From positions 18,441,034 through 18,505,033 of the forward strand of contig OZ024895.1 of NCBI GenBank assembly GCA_964017195.1: 64,000 nt of DNA, read 5' to 3'. Source of the DNA: Siderastrea radians. Lineage: Eukaryota > Cnidaria > Anthozoa > Scleractinia > Rhizangiidae. The position numbers and the translations under genes are program-made. Positions 23,413 through 35,925 of the stretch are shown one piece after another (the stretch's first letter is position 1; each line of letters opens with the position of its first letter). The notes under the pieces are model-generated. The model saw only the letters and a program-made list of their open reading frames with translations, was not told where the DNA came from and made no database searches.

Positions 23413-24489
23413 TAAGATATATATATCTCTCTAATAGAACGGAATACCCTAAAGCATGTCTAAGTCCATTTTATTTTATTATTTCTAGTACACCAACGGA
23501 CCTTTGGGTGGTAGGTTTGAGCTCTTTCTTTTGTTTTTCTTGGTGAGAAGTACTAAGCTACTGAGCTTCTCGCATATAGCTTTCTTGATAGTCAAGGGAC
23601 TCCTATGGAACGCTTAGACTGGGGAATAGGTGGGTAAGCAGTGCTACCTGCACACTCTAAGATAGCAAGTGCCAAGTTGAAATAATAAGTGCAAAGTGTG
23701 TGACAGGTCCGTGTGTGAAAGAAAAATTTCTGTCACTTATTAAAAAATACACATGCTTGGTCCTCGTGCTCTTTAGCGTTCATTCTGTTAGAAAATTGTT
23801 TGACCGTTGGTCTATATCTCAGCAAGTATTTTAATGGCTGTATTATATTCCTTATGGAACTAGGGTGAGTTCCCCTCATTCCTGCAGTAATGATAAAACA
23901 ATGCATCTCCTTTGCTAAATTTTTTTCGGAACCAGCCATATGCCCCTGAAGTAAGCAACTACACCTGTACCTTGTATATTACTAAGGATAAAGCGTACCT
24001 TTACTCCTCCTTGGTCTTAGTTCTAGCCTTTGTTATGTATAGATACAATTTTTCCCGCAATTGTTTTGAGGCCAGGGAAAAAAAGAGAACATTGAGTTTG
24101 CACCCAGGCCCCCCCGTCAAGCTTCGGAAATCATGAAGCGTATCACGTAAGCGTCACATCTCTGATGGAAAGCTGTACTATTGAAAGGCCTCTTCAACAA
24201 TTCCCTTTTTGGAATTGGTTTTGAGAGGATTAAACGTCAATTTTCACAAAACAAGGACGTCGATGGGACAAGGAGCGCAAAGATACAAGAATTAAAACAT
24301 TTCAAGTTTGGAGCCGTAACTATTTAAACAACGACCGAGCAACTGTCAAAGCTCAAGGAGATCTGCATGCAACGAACGGCAAAAATAAGGACTTTGGAGC
24401 CCTTAGAATACCATATCTCTGTACAGGTTAGTATACTGAGGTTGTTTTATGCGTCTACGTCGCTGATGTTTTCATCTGAAGGAGTTTTA

Positions 24490-25075
24490 TTCCAGTTTAC
24501 CGGTTTTCAAAAATTTCCTGAAAATTCCGAAATCGTTTGCCCAAACTAAACTTAAAGTACTTCAAAAGAACAATTAATTTAGTCCTTAAACACTTAATTT
24601 TATGACATTCTGAGTAAAGGCACATGGTCAAATTTGTTGTTCTTTTTGAACCATCGATTGACCGAACAAAGGAAAGCCTTTTGCTTTTGGCGCTCTTTCA
24701 ATACTTAGATAAATCCAATGTTTATGAAATCTTGACATTTGGACGACGAAGAGTCATACAACAAATTGGTAGTATTACAGCCTTTCCCAGTTCAACAGTT
24801 TTGATACGCGAGTCAAGTGAACATAAAGGAATTTCAACCCTTCCTGGTCTCATCATATCGAGCATAGAGCTGGAAACGGATTTATTTGCTTTTCTTAGAA
24901 ATGAAGAGCTATTTCAAGGAAAAACTACACAGTGTTTGTAAACTTACTAAGGGCTACCACCATGCAAAAGAAGAGCGAATTTGATTTTTTGAGCTTTGCC
25001 GCTCATTTGCAATTTTGTTTGATTTCTTGTACGGATTTGCTCTTAAAAGACAATGAAATTTGCAACAGATTGTTA
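24490..25075. repeat. Long inverted repeat, right arm
   Basis: Reverse partner of 20050-20660. A 105-codon ORF (24624-24941) falls inside the arm, is not recognisable, and is treated as chance. Confidence 0.65.
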
Positions 25076-25124
25076 ACTGTCTGACAAGTCAAGGGAATGC
25101 TGGAGACACAAGTGGAAGCAAACT

Positions 25125-25239
25125 GAACCAATAACCAACTTTTATTTGTAATTTTACTTTACAAACTCATTTTAGAACGTCTAATTTAAGTTATGACGAA
25201 GCAGCGCTTGTAACGGTGATCCGGGCTGGCTGCAAACAC
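25125..25239 (-). other. 3' UTR exon of peptide gene B
   Basis: A TTTTTCAG acceptor then GTGTTTGCAGCC on the minus strand, with AATAAA at 25146-25141. Homologous to 13580-13676. The 1-kb gap to the peptide exon is filled by a microsatellite. Confidence 0.6.
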
Positions 25240-25257
25240 CTGAAAAATACACAAATG

Positions 25258-25585
25258 AATGAAGGAAGGAAGGAAGGAATGAAGGAAGGAAGGAAGGAGG
25301 GAGGGAGGGAGTGAGGGAGGGAGGGAGGGAGAGAGGGAGGAAGGAAGGAAGGAAGGAAGGAAAGAAGGAAGGAAGGAAGGAAGGAAGGAAGGAAGGAAGG
25401 ACGGAAGGAAGAAAGGAAGGTAGTAAGGAAGGAGGGAGGGAGAGAGGGAGGGAGGGAAGGAAGGAAGGAAGGAAGGAAGGAAGGAAGGAAGGAAGGAAGG
25501 AAGGAAGGAAAGAAGGAAGGAAGGAAGGAAGGAAGGAAGGAAGGAACGAACGAACGAACGAACGAACGAACGAACGAACGAACGA
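25258..25585. repeat. GGAA/GGGA microsatellite with GAAC tail
   Basis: About 290 bp of AAGG and GAGG tetranucleotides followed by about ten GAAC units. It sits in the last intron of peptide gene B. The long Ser/Pro/Leu and Glu/Gly/Arg ORFs across it are artefacts. Confidence 0.97.
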
Positions 25586-26160
25586 AAAAGAAAACTCTTG
25601 TTTAACTCCAGAATGGGTGTGCAATAAACTCTACTGGAAAATGGGACACAGACATGCTTTTAGGGTTCGCTGGTCCCAATCCAGTTGTCCATTGCCAAAT
25701 GGCGTTCAATTTTTAAAGCTGTTTTGTTCTGACTGTAATAAGAGTTGCCCTCTTGGACTGAAATAAAAAAAAGCTTTTGGGCCTTCTAAAGGTGGAAAAG
25801 TGGTTTCTAACTACTCGATCGACCACTCCAAACATCCCTTTACACCTCGGACATCCAGGTTTATCAAAAGAGTGTTGAAGGAAGATCTCAGTACCATACT
25901 GCTAATTAAATCGATATTCCTTGGTACTTTTCATCTTAACTGTCACTTTTGAGAATGTATCGGTTGCGTAGTGCTCATACGAAATATCAAGTGGTTTTAC
26001 AAAATACGTTGTTTGTGATGTTTATCGCTTTCAAATCGAAAAAAAAAGCGCCAGTATATGGGTATCGATGTACTTTCGGTTTCCCATCCTCCCGTAATTG
26101 TCTACCACTCATTTATCATTTTACGCGTCACACTTAGTAACATTACCTTCCTTTTACTTA

Positions 26161-27022
26161 TCATCTCCAACAGCATATTTGAACGCACTGGTAGTTATTG
26201 GACCACTTCAAACATTCCTTCATGCATCCTTTGAAACATCCTGGATCTTCAAACGAGTGTAGCTCGTTCTCCATTTCATTGTCATGAGACTCCCCTTTGA
26301 ATAAATAAATAAAAAAATAGTAGGGATAAATCCTGTTTCGCACAAAATCAACATGATTTAACCCAGGTGTGTTGTAACTAGTCGCCGATGATAAAGCACT
26401 AGCAAGGTAAAGTCATCGTATAGAACGTAGGTCAGTCGTTTTTGCGAAAGGTCTTCTTTTGCTGTGTGTGTAGAATTATTATAGTTAGAAAGAAAAGATG
26501 GTCTCAAATGTGTGGCTAAGGAATTAATACCGGGTTTTAATACAAGATGGCAAAATACTTTCAACCAACACTTCTCAGGGAAAAACACATTTAGAACAAA
26601 ATTAAACTAGACTTACTCCGCAGTTCTTAGGGAAACAAAACCTTATGAAACAAAGAAATATTTGATAATACCCATTAAACCGTGGGTTCATGATCAAAAT
26701 GATAAAAGATATTGTTACTGAAAAGCACGGCAGGTTAAGCTAAGCCGGGATGAGAACCACCCGGCTTCACTTTTCACCACGTTACTCCATAAGAAAAGCT
26801 TCAGGCATCAACAAGCTCCATTTTAGTTATAAAAAGTCCCTTCCGGGTGGAAACAAGGTCAGTGTAGGTCTCTCCTACTTTAAAAACATATAGTCGGTAA
26901 CGCTAGTTTTGTTTTCAAGTTATCTTTGTCGGCTCAAAATTATATTTCGTACCTTCATCGTAAGGTCGTGCCATGGCGGATACCAAGAGAAGTGCAAGAA
27001 TAACGAAGCAAATGATCTTCAT
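26161..27022 (-). CDS. Secreted cysteine-rich peptide precursor, gene B (67 aa)
   Basis: Exon 27022-26953 encodes MKIICFVILALLLVSAMA and RPYDE, ending in phase 1 at a GTACGA donor. Exon 26294-26161 follows a TTCAAAG acceptor and ends TGA. The mature part is shorter and less basic than in genes A and D (about +3), with cysteines spaced C-x3-C-x3-C-x8-C-x3-CC: the last two are adjacent, whereas A and D have x3 between them. The acidic lead (ENELHSFEDP) is kept. The noncoding 5' exon edge lies at 27762 and the 3' UTR exon at 25239. A secreted peptide with defence or venom roles possible; function unknown. Confidence 0.72.
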
Positions 27023-27228
27023 GGTGAATGGATGAAAAACAGTAAACGATCAACCCGAATCTAAAAAGATTAATTTGGAATTAGAAAACTATTGTTAATA
27101 GCAATAACAGTTTCAGGTCAAAATTAGCAGTACTTCAAGATTGGTGGGTGCATTAGCTATAGGTACACCCAACAAACAATCTGGTGAAAATACATTGTTC
27201 TATTAATTAACTAAGTAAAAGTTGCTTC

Positions 27229-27430
27229 ATGGCATTCCAAGCTTTCTTTTGTGCGTTGCTGGAGGAAACGTTCTGCGCCTTTTTTGCTCTCGGCATGGAT
27301 GAAGGCCATGTAAGATTCTCTGCCAACAGAAATAATTTCCGATATTGTCCAGCCAGTAATAAAACATATCATAGAAAATCAATAAGACCCAAGCCAGTAA
27401 GCTCAAAAATCAAATTTAGAAGCATCTTTT
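27229..27430 (-). pseudogene. Hydrophobic ORF relic upstream of gene B
   Basis: Same block as 60486-60695 but with about 4 bases missing near 27383 and one extra A near 27283, which break the reading frame. Also present as a shorter relic at 14940. Its position between the 5' exon and the signal exon is the same in each unit. Confidence 0.45.
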
Positions 27431-27761
27431 AAGGAGGTTGTGGATCAAAGCGTCAAGATTTAAGGCAGTAGGTAATTAACATTTGTCCAGCAATCTCAAT
27501 ACTCTTTCCACCTGATTACCTTTCCAAAAAAAACCCTACGCAGTTATTACTTCCCAGGAAAACGTTGTACAAAGATAGTTTCCCACCCAGCACGAATTCT
27601 ATTGGGGAAGCAGATATAGATAAGATCCAGAGATCCGTCGAGTACCCCTGAAACTTACTACCTAGAAAGATAATTGATCTTACCGCAAAACCTTTTTCTT
27701 TTCACCGACCTCCAAAGCCGCTCGAATATTCGACGCAAATCAAAGGTTGAAATGAGAATAC

Positions 27762-28400
27762 CTGAACGCAGCAGCGCTTTATTAAGCCTGCAAAATAGAC
27801 TCCATCTCTGGCTCTTGATATTAATCCAAAATACTTTATGAAAGTGTTTAAGTGCTTGAAAGGGAATATGTAGGAGAACAGTACAGCGTGCGCTGAAGAA
27901 TGTGAAATTGATCACGAAAAGTGCTATTTCACATTAACGCCCAGACTCCCAGAAAACATATACAGCAATATTGTAAACACAGTTATTTGTCGGTTTTTAT
28001 TCAGGATCAGTAAATAACGGAACTCTATCTTTCCGTGACATTCAGGTCAGTAAGAAGCCTGCATAATGAAGTCATTTTAAAAGAGTGGAAGTATTTGATT
28101 AACTTTTCAAGAGCTAACTTCTTTGGCGCCAAGAGAATTGTTCCTAAAAGGTTTATTTTTTATGTCCCGTGCTGTGTTCGAGTGTTTGGACAAAAATTTT
28201 GCAAAACAAAAACATCCTTTTTTCTTTATGCTGAATACTATGGTTACACTGTACGAGAATGATTCCTCACAAGGTCCTTATGACAAGTGCAGCACAGAAA
28301 GCAAATTGAATCAATGAAAATAAAACATCGTGCAAAATCAGTTATATAAACACGCTGCGTGTTCAGCGATCGTGACTGTCACTCCCACTCTCAATGATCA
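27762..28400 (-). promoter_or_regulatory. 5' noncoding exon and upstream region, peptide gene B
   Basis: Exon edge GCGCTGCTGCGTTCAG with a GTATTC donor at 27761-27760. The upstream 600 bp are nearly identical to 61049-61680 and related to 15392-15896, 29040-29800 and 49086-49560. The matching ORFs here and at 61292 follow from this DNA identity. Confidence 0.6.
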
Positions 28401-28707
28401 TATAATATTGCAGTTTTGAAGTAATATGAGGTGAGAAAGCAAAAGGTTTCCCTGTATCTAGAGCTACTGTGTGTTATAGTGGTCTTTAATGTAGGTTCTC
28501 ACAGTAGTGGAGCTACAGAAAAAAAAGTAGGTGGTTTTAAATTTGTGGAAATGGTAGCGACAGAAGGCTTTCGTGTATGATAATTAATGTACTTTAAAAG
28601 TCGCATAAGAAAGGTACCAGATCTACTTCCAGCCAATAATTCTCGAGTAAAAAACGCTAACAAAAGTTCCTTTTCAAGTTAGATTTATCCGCTGAAAATG
28701 ATATTTT

Positions 28708-29800
28708 GTAGGTTGTGTCGTGGTGGCTAACAACTGAGAAGTGCAAGAATAATGGAGCAAATGATCCTCACAGTGAATGGACAACTCAGCAAACGATATG
28801 ACCGATATGACAGGAACAACTGCCGGACATGATCAAAATAAGCAACTATCACCGACTCATAAACGCGCTAATTAACTATTACTTCAATATTGGTAGGTAA
28901 TAGGCAAACGTCAGTTGCACCCAACACTGAAACAATTTGGTTAAAATGCGCTATTGTTCTATTCAAATCAGTTAAGTACATGTACATGACCTTTAAGCCA
29001 CTAAAATATTCGAAGCAACGTACAGATTGAAATGAGAATATCTGAACTCAACGGCGCTTTATTAAACCTGCAAAACAGATTATATCCGTGGTTATTAATA
29101 TTAAACTAAAGATTAGTGTTGAAGAGCCTGAAAAGGATTATCTGGGATAAACTTATTACTAAACCTGAGACAGTATCATCGAGAGGTAGTACGACATGCG
29201 TGCGCTCAAGAACATGAAATTGATCTCTCAAGGTTTTAAATGTCCAAATAAAATATGCAACGCCTCAATATTGGAATAATATTATAAAAACAGTTACGAA
29301 GTATTTGTCTGTTTTTATTCAAGATCAGTAAAATAATGGACCTCAATAATTCCGTGTTATTCAGATCAGTACGAAACCTGCATAGTGTAGGTTTTTTATT
29401 TAGTTTACGAGAGTTAAATTCTCTCTCACCGATATTTTAAATTGTTCCCAAAGGTTTATTTTTAAATGCCACGTGCTGTGTCTTAAGTGTTTGGATGAAA
29501 CCTTTGCCCAAAAACAGCCAATCGTTCTTTATGCTTAACATCATGTGTAAACTAAACACTGAGTATGACTTCTTAATTACTAGGTCTTTCGTGACCAAAG
29601 ACGTATAGACGTATAGCAACGATGTATAGCAAAAGCAGCAAGTTAAATCAAAACTTAATAATAAACACACCGTTCCGCGATCGTGATCATGTTTCACTCT
29701 GGCTGTACCAACATAGTTGGTTGATTTCTTAATGGCCAGTATCCATAGTAGTCTTTCATCAAAATTGATTCTTGTTATCATTTAATTGACGCCTTCTCAA
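28708..29800 (-). pseudogene. Relic of a fifth cysteine-peptide unit (E)
   Basis: A degenerate signal exon at 28771-28708 still shows the ATCATTTGCTCC..ATTCTTGCACTTCTC pattern, but its start codon is GTG and a TAG interrupts the signal peptide. The 5' exon edge near 29042 has lost its GT donor (reads AT). The upstream region to about 29800 resembles the other units. No peptide exon is found. Confidence 0.65.
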
Positions 29801-30580
29801 TACAAGATTGGAAAGATTTGTGCATAGAACGGAGGCTTCTATCGCTAAGGACGTCTCTTATAATGATGAAAGGATAACATGTCTGTGTTTACCATTGTAC
29901 TGTTACCCTACAACTAGTTCATAGTTTCAAGGTTTTAGTCAGTGTGCAATAAAACCACTGAAATCAGACACTGGGGCAAGCATTACCTCACTGTTGAGAC
30001 ACTTTTTTATGTTTTTTTTATTTTGTTTTGTTTTGTTGTAGTTGTTGTTAAACCTATTTTAACGGGCTCTCTTGAAGGACTGCGGGGGTCATAATTGTGC
30101 TCGAGAAAAAGTTTTTTTTTCTTAACTAAGTTTGCACTCCGATTGGGAAGAAAAATCTTCTCTAAGAGATCCTAGTGACATACTTCTTGGTTTAACAACA
30201 TGCATTTAAACTGGCTATCGAGAGTAAGAGGAAATTTGTAATTCATCTTCTCCTGGGAAAGGATCAATCTCCTTTTCATATTAGTAGAGGCAGAACAATT
30301 TTCAAATATAATCACATGGACACTTCGTGTAGAATTACTTTCGTTTCAAGGATATCTTTCAGTATAACTTCCAATATAGTTTATCAGTCCCTAATATTCG
30401 TTTTCGCTGTACAGAAATAACTTGGTAAAACGTTCAAAATATCACCACAGACTTTGGAAACATAGGAAAACTAATGCCGTTTAATTTGCAAGGGTATTAG
30501 AATGTGATTTGAAGTACGAATTGTCTAACGAGGACGTTAAATTGGCCATAAAAGCAGCACACAAATGCTACCCGTAAGTA
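29801..30580. other. Unit-upstream relic and unassigned sequence
   Basis: Around 29930-30000 there is weak similarity to the 1312/54704 repeat. At about 30063-30085 the stretch GGGCTCTCTTGAAGGACTGC is an inverted match to 49680-49700. No gene recognised. Confidence 0.35.
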
Positions 30581-31283
30581 CGGTGGTTTCAAAGGGACAT
30601 ACATTTCTCCCACTTTTTGGGGGGCTTGCGACTTACTTGCGACTTACTTGCGACTTACTTGCGACTTACTTGCGACTTAGCTGCGACTTACTTGCTACTT
30701 ACTTGCGACTTACTTGCGACTTACTTGCTACTTACTTGCGACTTACTTGCTACTTAGCTGCGACTTACTTGCTACTTACTTGCGACTTACTTGCGACTTA
30801 CTTGCTACTTACTTGCGACTTACTTGCTACTTACTTGCGACTTACTTGCTACTTACTTGCGACTTAGCTGCGACTTACTTGCTACTTACTTGCTACTTAC
30901 TTGCTACTTGCTTGCGACTTACTTGCGAGAAGCCGTAGTCACCTGGTCCACCTCCCGATGCGATTCTTCGTCTGGAGAAGCCGTTTTTATGACGAGGCGA
31001 CCAGGCCTTCCGTTGCCACGTGGTGTTCATTAAGTCGCAACTAAGGCGCAGCTAAGTCGCCGCTAAGTCGCAAGTAAGTCGCAAGTAAGTAGCAAGTAAG
31101 TCGCAAGTAAGTCGCAAGTAAGTAGCAAGTAAGTAGCAAGTAAGTCGCAAGTAAGTAGCAAGAAAGTCGCAAGTAAGTCGCAAGTAAGTCGCAAGTAAGT
31201 CGCAAGTAAGTCGCAAGTAAGTAGCAAGTAAGTCGCAAGCCCTCAAAAAAGTGGGAGAAATGTATGTCCCTTTGAAACCACCG
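30581..31283. mobile_element. Foldback element built of an 11-bp minisatellite
   Basis: Terminal inverted repeats start CGGTGGTTTCAAAGGGACAT and continue as tandem 11-mers (CTTACTTGCGA, CTTACTTGCTA, CTTAGCTGCGA) for about 330 bp at the left. The right arm holds the reverse complement (TCGCAAGTAAG) for about 220 bp. A unique core of about 95 bp (30936-31030) lies between. TA is present outside both ends. The Leu/Thr-rich ORFs on both strands are artefacts of the repeat. Confidence 0.93.
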
Positions 31284-32974
31284 TAAATTACAGTTAAGTG
31301 TTACAACACATTCCAGATACTAAATGAAACAAGAAAAATGGATAACTGCAGGAGCATATCACGTAGGAGCCTCGATCTCCCATGCATTTGGGCAACGGCT
31401 TATTTACACCTTCAGCTATTTTTAGAATGAGTGTTCCCGCGAAACCTTGTTGCCTCTTGCGTCCGCACTTTAATTGGTCCGCCAAGAAAAAAAAATGCGG
31501 ATCGCCGTCGAGAAGAAGGTGGTAGAGTTGTAGTACAAATCCACCGTTCTAAAGTCCCTTATTTATATGCACTGTCCATTCCTCTCTTTTCTGGCTATTT
31601 ACCCATGATACAGTGCAGTATTTGCTGCGTACCTTGTTCGGACGTTGTATGTTTTCACGGCGTTCAAATGGGAAAGTTGTCGGAGGTTCGTGTCTTCTGA
31701 AACTTGGACTCCTGGAGGCGACTGAGTCTTTGCTTGGATACAGTTTTGTCGTTCATTTCCTATTATTTCTCGTACATGTTTAGCACGCCCGTGCGAGACT
31801 TAAAAAGCGGCAAATTCTGGAAAAAATGTTCCGTGTAGTTCAATAGTTCGGAGAGGCGCCGCTCGAAGCATTTTGCAAAGAGCTCGTGTACTAATTTGCT
31901 AATTGCTTTCTACCCGATTAGAGGGGTGTCTGACGATAAAATGAAACGGGTTTGGTGAAACAGATTCTTTACAAGTCCAGAAACCAAAAAAGATTGCGGA
32001 CAAGAGCGACGACTCTAGGTCTAGATTGCCAAGTGATGGAAGTGCTTAGTTTCCATCGCTCTTTTCGACGACTCCAGAGGAACGATCTGGTAAAATTCTG
32101 ATAAAGCAGAAAATCCAACATAAGCAAACCATAGCAAAGAAGCATGGTGGTCCTTCATAAAAAATACACAGGCATCTTGAAGATTAAGTTGAAAATGATT
32201 TATTTAATTTGTAAAGTGATTTCCTAATTGATCGATACTTGCCGTTTCTTCCCAAAGAAAAGAGTCGAATCTTTGATTCCACGCTACAATTGCAGCCGCC
32301 TTTTCAACCGGTAATACTTTCAGTCGTTCGCGATGGTTCTTGGCGTCAACAGTGCCCAAGATTTGAATTTCAGTGCAGTAAAGGGAAAACTATCCTTCCT
32401 CAGTTGAGTGGAATATTTCACTGGTCTTCATACTGTATTTTTAGACATACTGTATTTTTAGATTCCTTTTAATAGATCCCTTTTACCAGAGATGTTGGCG
32501 TTGTGTACAGCTTCTTTACAGCTATGCGACGTGCCTGAGTTGCACAGTAAATTGAATGCTTAACTGTTCTTCAGTTAATACTACGTCTATATCCTTTAAT
32601 GTTAGAGATTCAAACGAGCAAACCCTAGGACATAAAAGCCGCAATCGCTAACAGACACAACTATAGAGGTCAAATTCAACTGACAAGAATAGCCACACAA
32701 GATCTCATTCAAGTATCAGATATACAGGATTTATTATATACATACCGAGGTTTACGCGCCAAAAAGCATCGAGATAAAAATAGTCTCTTCGCGCTAGAGA
32801 AGCCAGCTGATTGGTCAGACGATTTTTTTCACTAGTGAAAAACGACGTACCGACGCTCTGATTGGCTATATCATTATTTTCACTAGTGAACAATACCGTG
32901 TCGCTCGCTCGCCGCTCCTCTTGACTGACAAATGGCACATTTCTAAGAGCTTAGGCGCATTTTTCTTTAGAAAG
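31284..32974. other. Unassigned sequence before the Crypton relic
   Basis: No gene recognised. TTTTCACTAGTGA occurs twice (about 32828 and 32878) with a CTGATTGG motif near each, in the 150 bp before the recombinase start. This may be the promoter region of the Crypton element. Confidence 0.35.
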
Positions 32975-34260
32975 ATGGCTTCAAATCAGACTAACCGTTT
33001 ACAGAGCCTAGATTCATCAGTAGAAGAGTTCATAGACGGACAGGAAAATGAAAACACCAAGAAAAAGACCAAACACGATGTTGCTCTGTTCCACGAATTT
33101 CTTGTTTTGAAAGGCGAGACGAGACAAATGGACGAATTGACTCCTCAAGAGCTGAACAAGTTTCTCAGCGAGTTTCTTATAACGGTTTGCAAAAAAGAAG
33201 ACAACGAGGAATACGAGCCTAAATTCCTTAAGGGCATTCTTCGCTAGCTTTGAGCGCCATTTGAAGAAAAAAAAATATGGACTTTGCCTTATGAAAGACG
33301 TCCAGTTCGAGCAAACTCGGAAAGCGCTTCAGTCAAAGCAAAGGGATCTATAACGAAAAGGCAAGGGCAACAAGTCTAATGCTTCTGCTGCTTTAAGTGA
33401 GGAACATATTCAAGTTCTGTATGAAAAGGATCTCTTGGGAAGTTCCACGCGTACGGCAGAAGCGCTTTTAAACACGGTGTGGCTCAACAACACAATCCAT
33501 TTTGGGTTAAGAGGCTGCAAGGAGCACAGAGAAATGTGTTGGGGAGACGTAAAACTTTGTCAAACTTCCACAGGGCAGGAGTACCTCGAATTCAATGAAA
33601 GAGAAACCAAAACTCGTTCAGGAAACGATCCTCGGAATGTCATAGCCATTGCACCGAAAATGTTTGCTGTGCCGAACAACGAGAAATGTCCAGTAAAGGC
33701 CTACAAAGTCTACGCAGAATAGCGACCCGCGGAAATGAAAACCGACGATGCACCGTTTTACTTGGTAGTAAACAATGTAAAATCTGGCTCCGGCAAACCT
33801 TGGTTCAAAAAAGCTCCAGTCGGTGTAAATAAGCTTAATACCTTAATGAAAACAATGGCACAGAAAGCCGGACTCGGGCCAAACTTCAAAAACCACAGCG
33901 GCAGAAAAACTATGATTCAAACTTTAGTCAACAACGACGTGCCGCCAACTGATATTGTGCAACTGTCAGGACACAAAAACGTTCAAAGTATCACTAGCCA
34001 CTCTACCGTCTCACAGAAACAACAGTTGAACACGATCTCACACTCTCACTGGACTGAGTTCGGGAGAAATAGCTCCCCAGTCTGGCTCTTCTCTTCCGGA
34101 GAAAAGAAAGCACGAGTTTGATGAACTCACTTATCCAACATTTCGTCCAACTTTTTCTCAGCAAAGCAAGCAAGCAGCACAACAGCCCCTTTCTCTTTTT
34201 TCGGATGCTGTTAAGCAACAAAAAATGAAGTCTCGGGTTTTCACTTCTGTATTTCAAATT
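32975..34260 (+). pseudogene. Crypton/ZMYM-like tyrosine recombinase, broken
   Basis: Starts MASNQTNRLQ. The core-binding part (LTPQELNKFLSEFL) is followed by a frameshift near 33245. The frame continues (FERHLKKKKYGL), has a TAA at about 33350, then the catalytic region. Seen there: the first arginine in FGLRGCKEH, HSGRKT (H-x-x-R), and LSGHKN. The position of the tyrosine nucleophile reads SHS (CAC at about 33999), so the catalytic Tyr is replaced by His. A TAG at 33720-33722 and another frameshift near 34080 also break it; a C-terminal coding trace runs on to about 34260. By family knowledge Cryptons cut and rejoin DNA through that tyrosine, so this copy is inactive. Confidence 0.72.
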
Positions 34261-34939
34261 TTGAACTTCCGTAGAACTATTTCGACATATTTTCAGGATG
34301 TCTTATTTTATGCTAACTAGTTCTGCCTTTTAACGGCATTTTTGCTTGATAATTTAGATGTAAAGTATTTTACAAGGAAGCCATTTCAGTGCAACTCTCG
34401 AACTGTGAGGCGGCTTGACCGCGCGTTGTTTTCCTTTGAAAGAAAATAAAGATATGTTTATCTTTGAGTTCTGTTCGCTTATGAATCTCGGTATGTATCT
34501 AATAAATAAGTTATTTCACGGTTAGTTCGCTTGTACGATTTTTATTCACTCGTTGTGTAAAACAACTTGCACTGGAAAATCTGGACCATTTACAGACTTA
34601 GTGAAATGTCTGTAAATCCTAAATTACAGACATTTTATAAGAGTTCAAATCTTGCCTTATTTTTCATACGGAACACAAAATGTTTGTAAAATCATTTTTG
34701 CAGACATTTCATACAGATTTCGTGTTGTGTTCTTTCTAGAATGTTTATAAAATGATTGTAAATTTTAACGGCTGAAATAAGAAGCAAAACTAAAAACTTT
34801 ACAGACTTCACAAAATCTTTAAAGAATGCTTGTAAATACAACATTTACAAGAATTTTCTATGGTTTGTTTTAATTCTAAAATGTCTGTAAAAAAGCTGCA
34901 CTGAATTTTCGAAACGAAATCTTTGTAAACTGACGCATA

Positions 34940-35925
34940 AAAACTCTGTAAATTGACACAAGCAGGGCATCATGAAATCTCTGTAAATTGATATAAGCAG
35001 GACATCATAAAATCTCTGTAAATTGACACAAGCAGGGCATCATGAAATCTCTGTAACTTGATGCAAACAGGGCATCATAAAATCTCTGTAAATTGACGCA
35101 AACAGGGCATCATAAAATCTCTGTAAATTGACGCAAACAGGGCATCATAAAATCTCTGTAAATTGACGCAAACAGGGCATCATGAAATCTCTGTAAATTG
35201 ACGCAAACAGGGCATCATAAAATCTCTGTAAATTGACGCAAACAGGGCATCATGAAATCTCTGTAAATTGATATAAGCAGGACATCATAAAATCTCTGTA
35301 AATTGACACAAGCAGGGCATCATGAAATCTCTGTAAATTGATGCAAACAGGGCATCATAAAATCTCTGTAAATTGACGCAAACAGGGCATCATAAAATCT
35401 CTGTAAATTGACGCAAACAGGGCATCATAAAATCTCTGTAAATTGACGCAAACAGGGCATCATGAAATCTCTGTAAATTGACGCAAACAGGGCATCATAA
35501 AATCTCTGGAAATTGACGCAAACAGGGCATCATGAAATCTCTGTAAATTGACGCAAACAGGGCATCATAAAATCCCTGTAAATTGACGCAAACAGAGCAT
35601 CATGAAATCTCTGTAAATTGACGCAAACAGGGCATCATGAAATCTCTGTAAATTGACGCAAACAGGGCATCATAAAATCCCTGTAAATTGACGCAAACAG
35701 GGCATCATAAAATCTCTGTAAATTGACGCAAACAGGGCATCATGAAATCTCTGTAAATTGACGCAAACAGGGCATCATAAAATCTCTGTAAATTGACGCA
35801 AACAGGGCATCATGAAATCTCTGTAAATTGACGTAAACAGGGCATCATGAAATCTCTGTAAATTGACGCAAACAGCGCATCATAAAATCTATGTAAATTG
35901 ACACAAGCAGGGCATCGTAAAATCC
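34940..35925. repeat. 35-bp tandem array, about 28 units
   Basis: The consensus unit has AAATCTCTGTAAATTGACGC then AAACAGGGCATCATA. Period 35 measured between successive CATAAAATCT marks (35111, 35146). Variants alternate CATAA/CATGA and ACGCAA/ACACAA, and a block at the start (ATATAAGCAGG) recurs mid-array, showing block duplication. No spacers, so not CRISPR-like. Confidence 0.97.

Noticed and set aside
24624..24941. 105-codon ORF
   Set aside because: It lies inside the arm of a diverged inverted repeat whose partner does not keep the frame in an evident way. No domain.
25181..25766. Long Ser/Pro/Leu and Glu/Gly/Arg open frames
   Set aside because: They are translations of the GGAA/GAAC microsatellite in both directions and have no independent coding evidence.
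28035..28317. ORF conserved at 61292-61595
   Set aside because: Conservation is explained by a recent duplication of noncoding upstream DNA; differences do not favour silent sites by eye and no domain is present.
30565..31246. Leu/Thr/Tyr repeat proteins on both strands
   Set aside because: An 11-bp repeat without stops gives open frames of period 11 residues in several frames; the DNA is a foldback element.
34940..35925. CRISPR-like array
   Set aside because: Units are contiguous 35-mers with no unique spacers, and the genome is eukaryotic.
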